A stretch of DNA of 64,000 nucleotides from Dromiciops gliroides (GCF_019393635.1 NC_057866.1:8295723-8359722); one strand, 5' to 3'. Shown: positions 42,606 through 53,446, counted from the first letter of the stretch. The notes: a model not told the origin generated them from the letters alone. Made by a program: numbers and translations.

Positions 42606-42959
42606 GCAGTGAGCTGGTGAGCCAGGAGGATGGGGACCACAGGGCTTGTTGTCCTGCTTGGTTTTCCTTCTACATCTTCCTCCTTTCCTTTTGCCTCTTC
42701 TCACTCCCTGCTGGCCACCACCTGGACACCAGAGTCCCCACTCCTCAGACCCCACACAAAATTAGAACGGGCCTGCTCTGCCAGAGACCCTTCAGGTGCC
42801 GTGGACCCACTCTAGCATGGTGGGAGAACGTTTCCAGAGCCAGGAGGGTCTGGAACATGTTGAGGCCACAGGGAAAGAAAGAAGGCCTAGGACTGGGGTA
42901 GGGGCCCAGCAGCAAGGTAGGAGAAGTGACATGAAACAAGACACTGCTCACACTTAGCT

Positions 42960-43103
42960 TCCCCCCACCATGGCAATTGGGGTTAAGTGACTTGCCCAGG
43001 GTCACACAGCTAGTAAGTGTCAAGTGTCTGAGGCCGAATTTGAACTCAGGTCCTCCTGACTCCAGGGCCGGCACTCTATCCACCGAGCCACCTAGCTGCC
43101 CCA
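42960..43103 (-). mobile_element. poly(A) CORE-SINE, minus orientation
   Basis: GGCAATTGGGGTTAAGTGAC, GGGTCACACAGCTAGTAAG, GCCACCTAGCTGCCCC. The A-tail side is short and C-rich. Confidence 0.9.
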
Positions 43104-43287
43104 CTCAGAAGTAATCTGGGAATTGTAGATGCCACAGCAAGTGCTGAAGAACACTTGGATGATGTCAGGTCAGCTTGGCCACCCCCTGCAGTGCCATGCT
43201 GGCCCAGGCCACACTGGATCCCAAGTGCTTCCTTAGTCTTAGACTCTTGTACTGCCTGGCCTGACCTGGCCCCAGCCCAGGTCATCT

Positions 43288-43290
<3 letters not shown>

Positions 43291-43330
<40 letters not shown>
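43291..43330 (+). repeat. (CA)20 microsatellite
   Basis: Forty bases of uninterrupted AC repeat. Confidence 0.97.
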
Positions 43331-43332
<2 letters not shown>

Positions 43333-43486
43333 CCATTGTTTCACTGACTTATGAAAATGTACATCTGAAACAGAAAAGACCAGATTCCCAACCTTTCCAA
43401 TAAATGTCTGCACACTTTTATAATCACTCTCAAAGTCATCATGTTTTTATGTGCATAGACATAAATTGAGTACAGCACACTGTACC

Positions 43487-43559
43487 GAGGCCGGATTTGA
43501 ACTCAGGTCCTCCTGACTCCAGGGCTGGTGCTCTATCCACTGTGCCACCTAGCTGCCCC
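43487..43559 (-). mobile_element. poly(A) CORE-SINE, head half only
   Basis: GGCCGGATTTGAACTCAGGTC to GCCACCTAGCTGCCCC. The CORE and tail are missing, so only the tRNA-derived part remains, with no clear duplication. Confidence 0.85.
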
Positions 43560-43714
43560 TATAAATACTCTTAACATGAACACGTCTATGGACACACTTC
43601 GATACAATTGCAGGGATCCAGACACAAATTCATTTAGAAAAGACATGTGCTCATCTCAGATGCATTGTGACGCAGACATTCTGCTAATGGGCAAAGCAAA
43701 CTTTATAGGGGAAG

Positions 43715-45160
43715 AATAGGAAGTACTTAACAGAAGGAAGGCACTAGATTGAGAGGTTGGGAAAGGCTTCCTGAAGAAGGTGGGATTTTACTTGGGACTT
43801 TAGAGGAAGCCCGGGAGGTCAGTAGTGAGGGTGGGGCATTTTGTATTTTCTGGACACAACAGGGAGACCTGGAGTTTATTGAATGGTCGGACTTGCACTT
43901 TAGGAAAATCACTTTAGTGGTTGAATGAAGGATGGACTGGGGTGGGGAGAGACTTGAGGCCCCCCACCCAAATAGGCTAATGCAGTAATCTAGGTGTGAG
44001 GTGATGAGGGTCCATACCAGGGTGGGGGCAGTGTCAGAGTCGAGAAGGGGGCGTACCGGAGAGATGCTACAGAGGGGAACTCCATAAGCCTTGGCACCAT
44101 ATTGGATATGGGGAGGGGTGAGATCATGAGGAATCCAGGCTGACTCCTAGGTTTGGAGCCTGAGGGACTGGGAGGACAGTGTTGCCCTCTGCAGCAGTAG
44201 GGCTGGTGAAAGGGGGAGGGGCTTGGGGGAGTCTAAGATGTCTGCTGCATCTCCAGTGTGAGGTGTCTGAGCGGCGATTGGGGGTCAGTAGAGAGGGGCT
44301 GGTAGATTTGAGAATCGTCAGCATAGAGATCATTGACTCCATGGGAGCTGATAAGCTCACCACCTAAAGTAACATAGATGAAGAAGAGGGTCCAGCCCAG
44401 CCCAGGGTATACCTATGACAAGGGCTGGTTAGCAGGTGCGAGCGGGATGAAGATTCTGCAGAGGAGACTGAGAAAAAAGGTCAGGTGGGAAGGAGAACGA
44501 ATGAGAAGAGGGATGTATGGATCGCGGAAGCATTTTTGAGGATGGGGGAGACATGGCCATGCTTGTAGGCAGGGAAATTCCTGGTAGAGAGGGAGAGACT
44601 GAAAATAAGTCATAGAGTGAGGGTAACATGGGGGCGATCTTTTGGAGATGGGATGGGTTGGGATCGCTTGTGAAAGTAGTGGGGTTAGCCTTTGTAAGGA
44701 GGAAGGTCACCTCTTCACATGATCCAGGAAGGAGACAGTGGCAGGACGCTCAGAGCCATAAGAAATGAGGAGTGAGCTCATGGCAGATGGTCTCACATTT
44801 AGAGTTTTAGCTGAGAGAATGGGGGAAGGGAGAAGCATGGGACAATTGAGGAAGGTTGACAAAATTTGGAAAAGCAATAGAGAGGTGTAGGATTGCCTGG
44901 CAGCACCAAGGGCCCAGTTGAGGTCATGTAATAAAATTGGAGGAGACCCAGGCATGATTGCATGATTGTTTCCAAATTCCTTGAGCAGCAGGAATGTAGG
45001 AACAAAGGCAGTGGATGGAGGGTGTGATCCAAGGCTGAGGCTTGCCTGGGCATAACTGGCAATCCAAGAGGGCGGGGGACTTGAGAGAATGTGGTGAACA
45101 GTTGACCTGGTTCACAAAGGGGTCAAGATGGAGAATGGATCGAGGACTTCTCCCCTCTGC
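43715..45160 (+). mobile_element. Unclassified long repeat, longest segment
   Basis: About 1.45 kb of purine-rich + strand. Markers are GGAAAGGCTTCCTGAAGAAG, TTTAGGAAAATCACTTTAG, GGATGGACTGGGGTGGGG, TAATGCAGTAATCTAGGTG, CTCCTAGGTTTGGAGCCTGA, GTAGATTTGAGAATCGTCAG and AGACATGGCCATGCTTGTAG. Parts recur at 11265-11735, 35790-36250, 52915-53110 and 53600-53920. There is no long open frame and no LTR or inverted-repeat termini. Internal order is constant between copies, so it is one element type of at least 2 kb. Confidence 0.6.
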
Positions 45161-45164
45161 AGCA

Positions 45165-45760
45165 TCCCTCCAATAGGCCCCCTTCTCTCCTCAGACACCC
45201 CTCACCCCCCATAGTGGGAGGGGGGTCTGCCTCCCGTCTCTACCCACTCCAGTCCATCATCTAGTCAGTCACCAAAGGGGTTCGGAAGGCTGCCTCTTTC
45301 CCTCCTCAGCACATTCCCGGGGCTTCCTATTGCTGCCTGGGTGGCATTCAAAGCCCTTGATCACCTGGCCGCTTCCTGCCCTTCCTGTCTTCTTTCCAGT
45401 GACCCGGGCCTTCTGGCTAGTCCAGGAAGCAGACCTTCCTCTCAGCTCCACCATCCCCTAGGCCTGGAAGGCTTTCCCTCCATTTCTGCCCACTCACTTC
45501 CTTGGTTTCCTTTAAGTCCCAGCCAGAATCCTGCCTTCTACAAGAAGCTGGCCCCAAGCCCTCTTAGCTCAGATGTCTTCCCTCTGTTCATTATTCCCTG
45601 TTTACTGGGTTCATATTCTTTTGCTTCTTATCTCCCCTCCTCCCACCTTAGACAGTAAGCTCCCTGAGGCCAAGGACTGGCTTTGGCCTTATTTTGTTTT
45701 TCTCCTAGAGCTTTGGCACAGAGTAGGCGGTTAATAAATATTTATTGCTTGAATGATCAA
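45165..45760 (+). mobile_element. L3/L2-type LINE 3' end
   Basis: GGCTTCCTATTGCTGCCTGG, CATTCAAAGCCCTTGATCAC (LLCLAFKAL-type segment), TAAGCTCCCTGAGGCCAAGG, CACAGAGTAGGCGGTTAATAA and ATATTTATTGCTTGAATGA are CR1/L2-class 3' sequence including the terminal tail. Confidence 0.75.
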
Positions 45761-45773
45761 GTGTGGCTAGTAG

Positions 45774-45955
45774 GGGCAGTGAGACACAGTGGATAGAGCC
45801 CCAGGCCAGAAGTCAGGACGACTGATCTTCCTTTGTTCAAGTCTGGCCTCAGATGCTTACTAGCTGGGTGACCCTGGGCAAGTCACTTCATCCTGTTTGC
45901 CTCAGTTTCCTCTGTAAAATGAGCTGTGGAGAAGGAAATGGCAAACTACTCCAGG
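45774..45955 (+). mobile_element. RTE-tailed CORE-SINE, 5' part, interrupted by L1
   Basis: GGGGCAGTGAGACACAGTGG, TAGCTGGGTGACCCTGGGC, GGAGAAGGAAATGGCAAAC, then ACTCCAGG (45948-45955). The tail resumes at 46519 with the same ACTCCAGG followed by ATCTCTGCCAAGAAAACC. Confidence 0.9.
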
Positions 45956-46518
45956 TTTTTTTTAAAATAATAAACATTTTTATTTATAGTTTTGGGTTCC
46001 AATAATCCCTCTTTCCCTCCCTCCTCCCTCCCTGAAGTGACAAACACTCAGATATGGGTTATACATGTGTGATTATGTAAAACATTAAGATAATCATCAT
46101 TTTGTGCAAGAAAACTTGATTAAAAGAAAAAAAATGAAAGTGACAAATAGCACGCTTCAGTCTGTGTTCCATCCATAGCAGTTCTTTCTCTGGAGGAGGA
46201 TCCTATGTTTCATCAATAGTCCTTTGGGATTGTCTTGGATCATTGTGTTGTTGGGAATAGTTAAGTCACTGACGGTTCTTCAACAAACAGCATTGCTGTC
46301 TCTCTGCACAAGGTTCTCTTGGTTCTGCTCACTTCACTGTACATCAGTTCATACAAGTCTTTCCAGGCCTTTTTGAAATCCTCCTGCTTGTCATTTCTTA
46401 GAGCACAATAATATTCCATCCCCATCATATACCACAGCTTGTTCAGCCATTCCCCAATGGAGGGGCCTTCCTTTGATTACCAATTTTTAGCCACCACAAA
46501 AAGAGCTGCTATAAATAC
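45956..46518 (-). mobile_element. L1 3' end, minus orientation, inserted in a SINE
   Basis: T-run start, then GTACATCAGTTCATACAAGTC, CAGCCATTCCCCAATGG and CACAAAAAGAGCTGCTATAA. It is flanked by ACTCCAGG on both sides, so it is a 5'-truncated L1 of 563 bp that landed in the older SINE. Confidence 0.9.
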
Positions 46519-46595
46519 ACTCCAGGATCTCTGCCAAGAAAACCCCAAATGGGGTCACGGACGGCTGGACACGACTGAAACGACTGAACAGTGTT
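46519..46595 (+). mobile_element. RTE-tailed CORE-SINE, 3' part
   Basis: ACTCCAGGATCTCTGCCAAG, AACCCCAAATGGGGTCACGG, GGACACGACTGAAACGACTG: the BovB-like tail of the SINE that starts at 45774. Confidence 0.9.
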
Positions 46596-46907
46596 TGGTG
46601 ACGGCCTGGAAGAGAATGGAGAGGTGGAAGGAGGGCAGGACTTGGCGTGAGAAGGCAGAGCCCGAGGACTGTGATGGTGCATGAGCTTGGAGGTGGGAGT
46701 TTGTGGGTGAGAATCAAGTCAGAGACTCGGCCGTCTTTGTGGACAGCTGAGGTGGGGTGACAGTCACACAGACCTACATACTCTTTTTCATAAGAAGCAG
46801 CCTGAATCAGGTTATAGTCAAGTGAACAGGCCTCCACCCCCAAGGCTGCTCCTGTGGCCTCTGCCCACTGCTTAGCCCAGCTGGGGCAGCCTGGGTTTCC
46901 AGAGGCC

Positions 46908-47125
46908 ATGGAGGCAGTGTAAGGCGTGCTGGGTTTGAATCAAATCCTGACACTGAAGCTTACATGTGTGACCTTCAGCAAGTCACTGGCCTTCCCTGGA
47001 CCTCTGTCAGACAAGAAACATTTCTTAAGCACCTCTAGTAGGCCGGGCACTGTGCTAATCACTGGGGATACAAACATGAGATTATTTGTCTCCCCTCTCC
47101 AGGGGCCTACAATCTTAGGGGGCTG
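46908..47125 (+). mobile_element. CORE-SINE fragment plus ancient dispersed repeat
   Basis: 46908-47010 reads GGGTTTGAATCAAATCCTG and TGTGTGACCTTCAGCAAGTC. 47018-47125 reads CTTAAGCACCTCTAGTAGGC, GTGCTAATCACTGGGGATAC and GGGGCCTACAATCTTA. Confidence 0.6.
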
Positions 47126-48380
47126 GGAAAGGGGGCATGAGTCCGTGATGGAAGGAGACAAGTGGATTGGTGGAGGTTGTAGATCTAGGGTGCTTTGTCA
47201 TCCAGAGAGCTGACACCCCCTTCCCATGGCAGGCAGAGAAGGGGGAGAGGAGCTTTCGGTTGTCATCCTGGGCAGGCCCTCTGAGGACAGGTATGCTCAG
47301 CAGAGCTTTTCCCCTCTCTGTCTCCTCCTCTTCTTCCCTCTGCCTCTTTTCCTGTCTTGTCTGACGGAGCAGCTTTACCAAAGACAGCTCCCAGAGCTCT
47401 CACCCTTGCCTGGGGCTGAGCCCCACACTCTCCTGCCTGGGCAGGACGGAAGCTAACAAAGGGTCTGTGCTCACCTGGGTGACCTCCAAGCTGGGACTGG
47501 CACAGCCTTTTGTGGCGTCCTTGGGCCCGAGGAAGGTCTTTCTCTTATAATCAGTGATAACAGAATGCCTGGCTTCTTGTTCTCGACCGTCTTCCAAGCA
47601 CAGATCACAGATGGGTCCCGTGTGGTAACTGTGCTTCGGCCAACCTCTCTGCAAGGTGCTGGTGGCCCTTAACCGGCCACTTCATAGGCTTCTTAGCAGT
47701 CCGTGGAGGGAGGGCCTGGGGGTCATCTAGTGGAGGTCAGCTGGGCCAGCCCCTTCCCTTTGTAGATCCAGAGACTGAGCCCCAGCAAGGGGCTTGCTCA
47801 CTTCGAGGTCTCACCCGCCTGGCCCATGGAGAGTGGTCAGGAAAATGCATTAGTTACATTTTAGTCTTAGACTATCCCTTGTGAAGGAGGAAGGGCAGGC
47901 GGGACCTCCTTAGGCCCCAACCCCAAATGCATGTGATGCTTCTCTTCAGCTCCCAGGATATCTCGCCTCAGGCACCTACTAGGCTCTCACTAGGTACTGA
48001 ATGTTTGCTGAGTGCCTAGCAGATCTTTGGGAGGCTCGCTACCTATCTGGTAGCTGAACTAAAGCCAGAGTTTGAGGGAAGAGTCAGAGACCTGGGCAGC
48101 CAGCAAAGCTCAGCTGCCCAGGTGTGAGAGCAGTTGGGGAGCCCAGAGTCAGAGTTGGGACAGGGCTGAGCTCCCTTGCTTCTGGCCCCTGATTTCAGTG
48201 GGGGGAGGGTTTTGCTGAGGACTCCGTGACCAGGCCCCAAGCCGGGCTCCCCTCACCCCGAGCTGGGCCACCAGGAGTCTTTTTACTTCCAAAGTACCTG
48301 GTAGATGGAGGTCCCGCTAACAGCTTCCTAAATTGGCCTCCTCCCAGAAGCCAGCAGCCTCTCTTTCCTCCTGCCCTTGT
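47126..48380. other. Repeat-poor region
   Basis: No recognisable repeat over most of the interval. Frames of up to 88 codons on both strands are unrecognised. Confidence 0.35.
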
Positions 48381-48394
48381 AAATGGAAGACACA

Positions 48395-48600
48395 AAAACC
48401 TGGCATGGAAATAATTGCTGGGTTTAATGTGGGTAATTTGCAGCTGATAATTAAGATGCTAATTGCTGCTCACTCAGTACAGGTCTTTCTCTGAAGTTGT
48501 CTGGAACTGAAAACAGCCCCGCTGCTCTTTGTTTCTGGTCACTGCAAACTTAGTGCTACTGGAAGAAGCCTATGCTGAAGGTCACCATCTGGGCTTCGCC
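48395..48600. other. Possible conserved non-coding element
   Basis: A non-repeat, balanced-composition block with several homeodomain-type cores packed together (ATAATTGC at about 48411, GATAATTAAG at about 48446, CTAATTGC at about 48460), followed by CTTTGTTTCTGGTCACTGC. Conservation cannot be measured here; this is an inference from texture. Confidence 0.3.
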
Positions 48601-48682
48601 TTTGTTTTTTTAAATTTACCTCATTTTTAAAATTAACAAAAACCTACTTCTCCCCTCCCCCATTGAAAGAGAAAGAAAAAAA

Positions 48683-48810
48683 AACTATAGCTAGCATTTA
48701 TATGGCATTTAAAGGTTTACTTTACAGATATTATCTCATTTTATCTACACAACAGCCCTTCAAGGGAGGTGCCATTGCAGAAACACAGTCAGGTTAAATG
48801 ACTTGCTCAG
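48683..48810 (-). mobile_element. MIR SINE, 5'-side half, split by SINE
   Basis: TAGCTAGCATTTATATGGCA, TTACAGATATTATCTCATTT and GTTAAATGACTTGCTCAG run as a reversed MIR up to the insertion, and the element continues at 48972. Confidence 0.8.
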
Positions 48811-48971
48811 GGGGTGGCTAGGGGGTGCAGTGGATAAAGCACCTTAGTTCAGTGACCTGAGTTCAAATCCAGCCTCAGACATTTGACACTAACAGTGTGA
48901 CCCTGGGCAAGTCACTTAACCCTCATTGCCCCTGCCAATGAATGAATGAATGAATGAACGAACAAACAAAC
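48811..48971 (+). mobile_element. poly(A) CORE-SINE inserted in MIR
   Basis: GGGGTGGCTAGGGGGTGCAG head, CAGTGTGACCCTGGGCAAG core and a tail grown into (AATG)n plus AACAAACAAA. A perfect 15-bp duplication AAATGACTTGCTCAG lies at 48796-48810 and 48972-48986. Confidence 0.95.
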
Positions 48972-49070
48972 AAATGACTTGCTCAGCATTGCCCAGCTAG
49001 CAAGTGTCTAGGGCAGGATGTGAACTTGTCTTCCTGACTCCAGGCCTGGCACTGTCTTGCATCAGTAAAG
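48972..49070 (-). mobile_element. MIR SINE, other half
   Basis: ATTGCCCAGCTAGCAAGTG, GGATGTGAACTTGTCTTCC and CTCCAGGCCTGGCACTG complete the MIR interrupted at 48810. Confidence 0.8.
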
Positions 49071-50079
49071 CAAAAAAAAAAAAATCCCCACTGGCCATGC
49101 CCCAAATCTATGTTTTGATCTGTACCTGAGTCCTTGTGTCTGTTGGGAGGTGGGAAGCAGCCCTTGTCTCTGGTGCTGGTGTTACTGGAGAAGGCCTTCG
49201 GACCTGGCTGCTGTCCACAGGCCTGTGGTTGTTCGGCCCATTCTCCGGGTCTCCTCTCTTTGCCCCACATCATTTCATGAATCAGCGAGCACATCCGGGG
49301 GATGCCCAGGCAGATGAGGAAGTATCCCTGCCTTCTGTCTGGGGAGACCACTTGACCATGTATGGGAGTGTGCAAGACAGACGCAGTTTTGGCCGTGGAG
49401 AAGATCAGGAAGAGCTTCATGTGGAGGGGGATGCTTGAGCTGAGAGGTGAGGCAGGAGAGTGTGCCAGGCATGGGAGGGCAGCCCGGGCAAGGGCACAGC
49501 CAGGGGAGATGAAATACTGAAATACTGGGAGGGACGTGAAGAAAGGCCCATGTAGAGAAGGGGGGGGCGGGCCAAGGCTTGCCAGGCCACGAGTGAGGTG
49601 GTGTAGGTGACCCTGGAGGGGTGGCGGCCACAGCTACTCTCTGAGTTTATGGAATTGGGGAAGGGACGGTGCTGAGACCCCGAGGAATGAAAGTGACCAG
49701 TGCCACTGGAGACAAAGCAGGCGAAATGATCCAGGCAAGGGGCCGTCTTAGCAGATGGCTCTGAATTCCTTGTTTTTGTTGTTCCTTCGGTAAGATCCCT
49801 CCCATTGACACACCACAAGGGGTTGCAGTGATGGGGATTACTTTGTGCCACTTTTTCTGCTCCTACAGAAACGCTGCGGTGACTGTTTGCTGCAGACTGG
49901 GTCAGAGGACAGGAACAGTCTCGTCACTTTCCCACATCAGGATGACGCCCCATCACAGCCACAAAGTGATCATTGCTGCGGAGCCCAGTCTGAGATCTGG
50001 AGTTGAGCCTAAGCAAGCACCCCTGGTGCCTGCTTTTCCTTATCAGCTCCCTCGCCATGTTAGATCCTTCCCCCTCCCA
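49071..50079. other. No recognisable feature
   Basis: Unassigned sequence with frames of 100-145 codons on both strands at 48983-49851. None is recognised, and they largely overlap one another. Confidence 0.35.
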
Positions 50080-50209
50080 CTGAATGAGATAATTGTTTTG
50101 TTATATGAAGTGACCGCTTGTTTTGTTTGGTACAGAACTCAATTAATAAGCCCATGTAGGCAGAACTTTTATCACTGCTTCAGGTACAATCACAGATAAT
50201 GCCTCTAAT
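50080..50209. other. Possible conserved non-coding element
   Basis: AT-rich non-repeat block containing GAGATAATTGTTTTG, ACTCAATTAATAAGCCC, and CACTGCTTCAGGTACAATCA up to CTCTAATTGTATAATGG. Candidate homeodomain sites cluster here. Inferred from sequence texture only. Confidence 0.25.
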
Positions 50210-50312
50210 TGTATAATGGACAAAGAGCTGGCCTTGAAGCCACAATGACCTTGATTCAAGTCCAGTTTGTGGCCCACACCTGTTGTATGATCCCCAGAAA
50301 GTCACATCTCCA
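50210..50312 (+). mobile_element. CORE-SINE fragment
   Basis: ATAATGGACAAAGAGCTGGCC and TTGATTCAAGTCCAG, then a degenerate CORE (TGTTGTATGATCCCCAGAAAG). Confidence 0.5.
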
Positions 50313-50370
50313 AGTAGCAGAGGAGGTGGTGACTTCATTGCTCAAGGGTGGGAGTTTCCTCATCTCACCT

Positions 50371-50412
50371 CCACATCTCCTCTCCTCTCCCCTTCCCCTC
50401 CCCTCCCCTCCT
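50371..50412 (+). repeat. CCTCT/CCCCT pyrimidine tract
   Basis: Continuous C/T run (TCTCCTCTCCTCTCCCCTTC and on), about 40 bases of pure pyrimidine. Confidence 0.9.
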
Positions 50413-50663
50413 CATCACCTCTTCACCTTACCTCTTTGTTTCACCCCCTCATCTCCTTTGAGCAAGGCAATCTCAAGGCCAGTCCCTGTGCCAGTTTGTC
50501 CTGTGGGCCTTAGACTACTGGGCTCCTCCTTGCTTTTTCTGGGCCCTCTGGTTTTCCCAGGAGTGTCATTGACTTGCAAGTGGAGCCTGGGGCTCCAAGA
50601 ATAGCTCTAGCCAGCCCTGTTTGAATCATCCTGAGTCTCTGCTTTTTCATTTAACAGTGGGGA

Positions 50664-51729
50664 GGTACCATCTCACACCTATCCAATTGGCTAATATGAC
50701 AAAGAAAGGAAAATGATAAATGTTGGAGAAGCTGTGGGAAAATGAGAACACCAATGCATCGTTGGTGGGGTTGTGAACTTATTCAACCAATCTGGAAAGT
50801 CATTTGGAACTATGCCCAAAGGGCTATAAAACTGTATAACCTTTGACCCAGCAATACCACTACTAGGTCTATATCCCAAAGAGATCATAAAAAAGGGAAA
50901 AGGACCCCCAGGTACAAAAAATACTTATAGCAGTTCTTTTGTGATGGCAAAGAATTGGAAATTGAGGGGATGCCCATCCATTGGGGAATGGCTGAACAAG
51001 TTGTGGTATGTGAATGTATTATGGTATATAAATACTATTATGCTGTAAGAAATGATGAGCAGGTAGATTTCAGAAAAGCATGGAGAAAGACTTAAGTGAA
51101 CTGATGCTGAGTGAAGTGAGCAGAACCAGGAGAACATTGTACACAGGAACAGCAACATTGTGTGGCGATCAACTGTAATAGACTTAATTCTTTTCAGCAA
51201 TACAATGATCCAAGACAATTCCAAAGGACTCATGATGGAAAATGCTCTCCACATCCAGAAAAAGAACTGTGGAATCTGAATGCAGATTGAACCATACTGT
51301 TTCCTCTTTTGTGTGGGTTTTTTTTCCTTGTGGTTTTCCCTTTTGTTCTGATGCTTCTTTCACAACATGACTAAGGTGGAAATATGTTTAATGTGATTAT
51401 ACATATTTACCCTATATCAGATTGTTTGCTGGCTTTGGGAGGGGGCAGGGAAGGGAGGGAGAGAGAAAAATTTGGAACTCAAAATCTTTTTTTGTTTGTT
51501 TTGTTTTGGTCAGGCAATGGGGGTTAAGTGACTTGCCCAGGGTCACACAGCTAGTAAGTGTCAAGTGTCTGAGGCCAGATTTGAACTCAGGTACTCCTGA
51601 ATCCAGAGCTGGTGCTTTAACCACTGTGCCATCTAGCTGCCCCTGGAACTCGCAATCTTAAAAAAAAACAAATGTTAAAATTACATGTGACTGGAAAAAA
51701 ATAAAATACTATTAAGATTGAAAAAAACC
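50664..51729 (+). mobile_element. L1 3' end, + orientation
   Basis: A 5'-truncated L1: GGTACCATCTCACACCTATC, GACCCAGCAATACCACTACT, GGGGAATGGCTGAACAAGTT, GAACTGATGCTGAGTGAAG, GAAAATGCTCTCCACATCC, ending in AATAAAATACTATTAAG and an A-run. CAGTGGGGA flanks it at 50655-50663 and 51730-51738. A SINE interrupts its 3' end at 51489-51643. With the fragment at 60-340, this is one of only two L1s in + orientation. Confidence 0.9.
51489..51643 (-). mobile_element. poly(A) CORE-SINE nested in L1 3' UTR
   Basis: TTTTGTTTGTTTTG tail, GGCAATGGGGGTTAAGTGAC, CACACAGCTAGTAAGTG, GCCATCTAGCTGCCCC. The flanks TGGAACTCAAAATCTT (51473-51488) and TGGAACTCGCAATCTT (51644-51659) form a 16-bp duplication with two mismatches. 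Confidence 0.95.
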
Positions 51730-51809
51730 CAGTGGGGATTTTAGTGTTTGTGGGTTGGGGTACTTTGTAACCTTCTAAAGCTTGGATTTGAGTCGTTATT
51801 TTTATTGTC

Positions 51810-51930
51810 TCAGAGAGGACTTGGCTTTGAAGTCAGAAAGACCCAGGTTCAAATACTTCCTCTGCCACTTAGTGGTTTTGTGACCCTGGGCAAGTCACTT
51901 AATCCTAAGTGTCTTAAATGTTAAAGTCTT
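51810..51930 (+). mobile_element. MIR/CORE-SINE fragment
   Basis: GAAGTCAGAAAGACCCAGGTTC, CTGCCACTTAGTGGTTTTGTG, ACCCTGGGCAAGTCACTTAA. Confidence 0.75.
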
Positions 51931-52914
51931 AAATCAATTAGGCCTTAGCTCCTGAGGTTGAGGAGAGGAAGTTCTGGCACAGAGAGTTCCCTCTAGTGAT
52001 TAGATATCAAGTCTCCTCTCCCCAGTATCCTCTCTTTAGCTCTTAGGTGCTTGGGGATCCATGGAGAAAAGTGCCTACTCTTTCAGAACCTCTAGGCTGC
52101 TAGGGAGGGAAGGGCCCTGGGGTGCCATGAGAGAAGGGGAGAGAAAGTGTTTGCTCAGCCATCCTGTTAAGCCTGTTGGGTCACCAAGATCCATCTCCCT
52201 TCCCTCTGGTCGAGCCTTCCACAGTCAAGCATTCCCCTTCCTTCTTTCACAGAGTCCTCAGTTTCTAGAAATTAACTGAAGAGGGAAAACCAATCAAATC
52301 TTAGGATACATTTCAGTTCTTTTTCCTCTACCTGCCGCCCCCCTCACTCCCAGGGTTCATGTAGAATAATTGCTGTTGGGAACAAAAATGGGTAAACAAA
52401 TACTGAGCCAATAGAAGGGCCGTCCAGTTGTTCTTGTTATTTTTCTCTAGAGCAGGCAGGCCCCCATCTCTGGGCCCCCTTCCCTCTCATTATTGAAATG
52501 TGCTGCCGAATCCATGGAGCCCACAGAGATTCCCGGCCCCCCGATCTTAGAACCCAACAACTCTTCTATAGGTCCTGATCTCCCTTGCCTCCATTTCTCC
52601 TCTTTGCTTCTAAACTTCCAATCTCAAAAGAGCTAGGGATGCTTCCTAATAATTAGGGGGTATTACTCTTCGGAATACTCTCAATGATCTACTCCCCCTC
52701 CTTTTCTTCTGAAGCGCAGCTCTTCTCCCACCCTCTCTGCATCTCCCTCTCAGTCCATCCACAGGGAACTTTTCTTTTTTCCATCTCCTTCCTTTCCTCT
52801 ATTACATACTTCACAACTCCTCCACAGAGTCTCTCCTTCCCTCCCTCTTTGTACCAGTCTCGGAGGAGGAAGCAGGGGACCCTCCTTTTCTCTGTTGCCA
52901 ACCAAACAGAGTAG
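51931..52914. other. No recognisable feature
   Basis: Pyrimidine-rich between 52680 and 52870. No gene or repeat could be supported. Confidence 0.4.
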
Positions 52915-53110
52915 ATGGAAGATGGCCTTGGAGGGGAAGCCTCCTGAGGAAAATGGGCTTTGATCTGAGTCTTGAAGGAAGCTGTGGATTCTAAAAGGTG
53001 GGAGGAAGGAGGGACGGCATTTCAGGCCCAAAGGACAGGGCTAACAGCGCAGACACAAGGTTAGGAAATGCCAAGAATGGCAAGTGCTAGTTCGGCTGGA
53101 TTTCAGCATG
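52915..53110 (+). mobile_element. Unclassified long repeat, segment
   Basis: AGTCTTGAAGGAAGCTGTGG, GGTGGGAGGAAGGAGGG and CAGACACAAGGTTAGGAAAT match the front part of the family represented at 43715-45160. Confidence 0.45.
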
Positions 53111-53446
53111 TGGAAGGAGAGGAGGGAGAGATGTATTAAGCACTTAACAAGTTACACACAACCACGCAAGACAGTCTCCACCCTCAAGGAACTTCTGGTC
53201 TAAGGGCAGAAAATCCATGGGGAAAAAGGGGTGGGGGTTGAGCAGGGGCAACAGGTATGGAGATGGTTGGGAAATGGCATGGAGGCTCGACTTTAGGCAA
53301 GAAAAGGGGAGTGCTTACCCGCTCAGAACTGAGTGAAAGGGGGGTGAAAGTGAATGGGAAGTTGTGTTGGAGACTTGACTCTGGGAAAGAAAAGGCCCAA
53401 AGTTCACCTGGAAGGGAATAGAATGTAAGTTTATTGAAAAGTTAGG

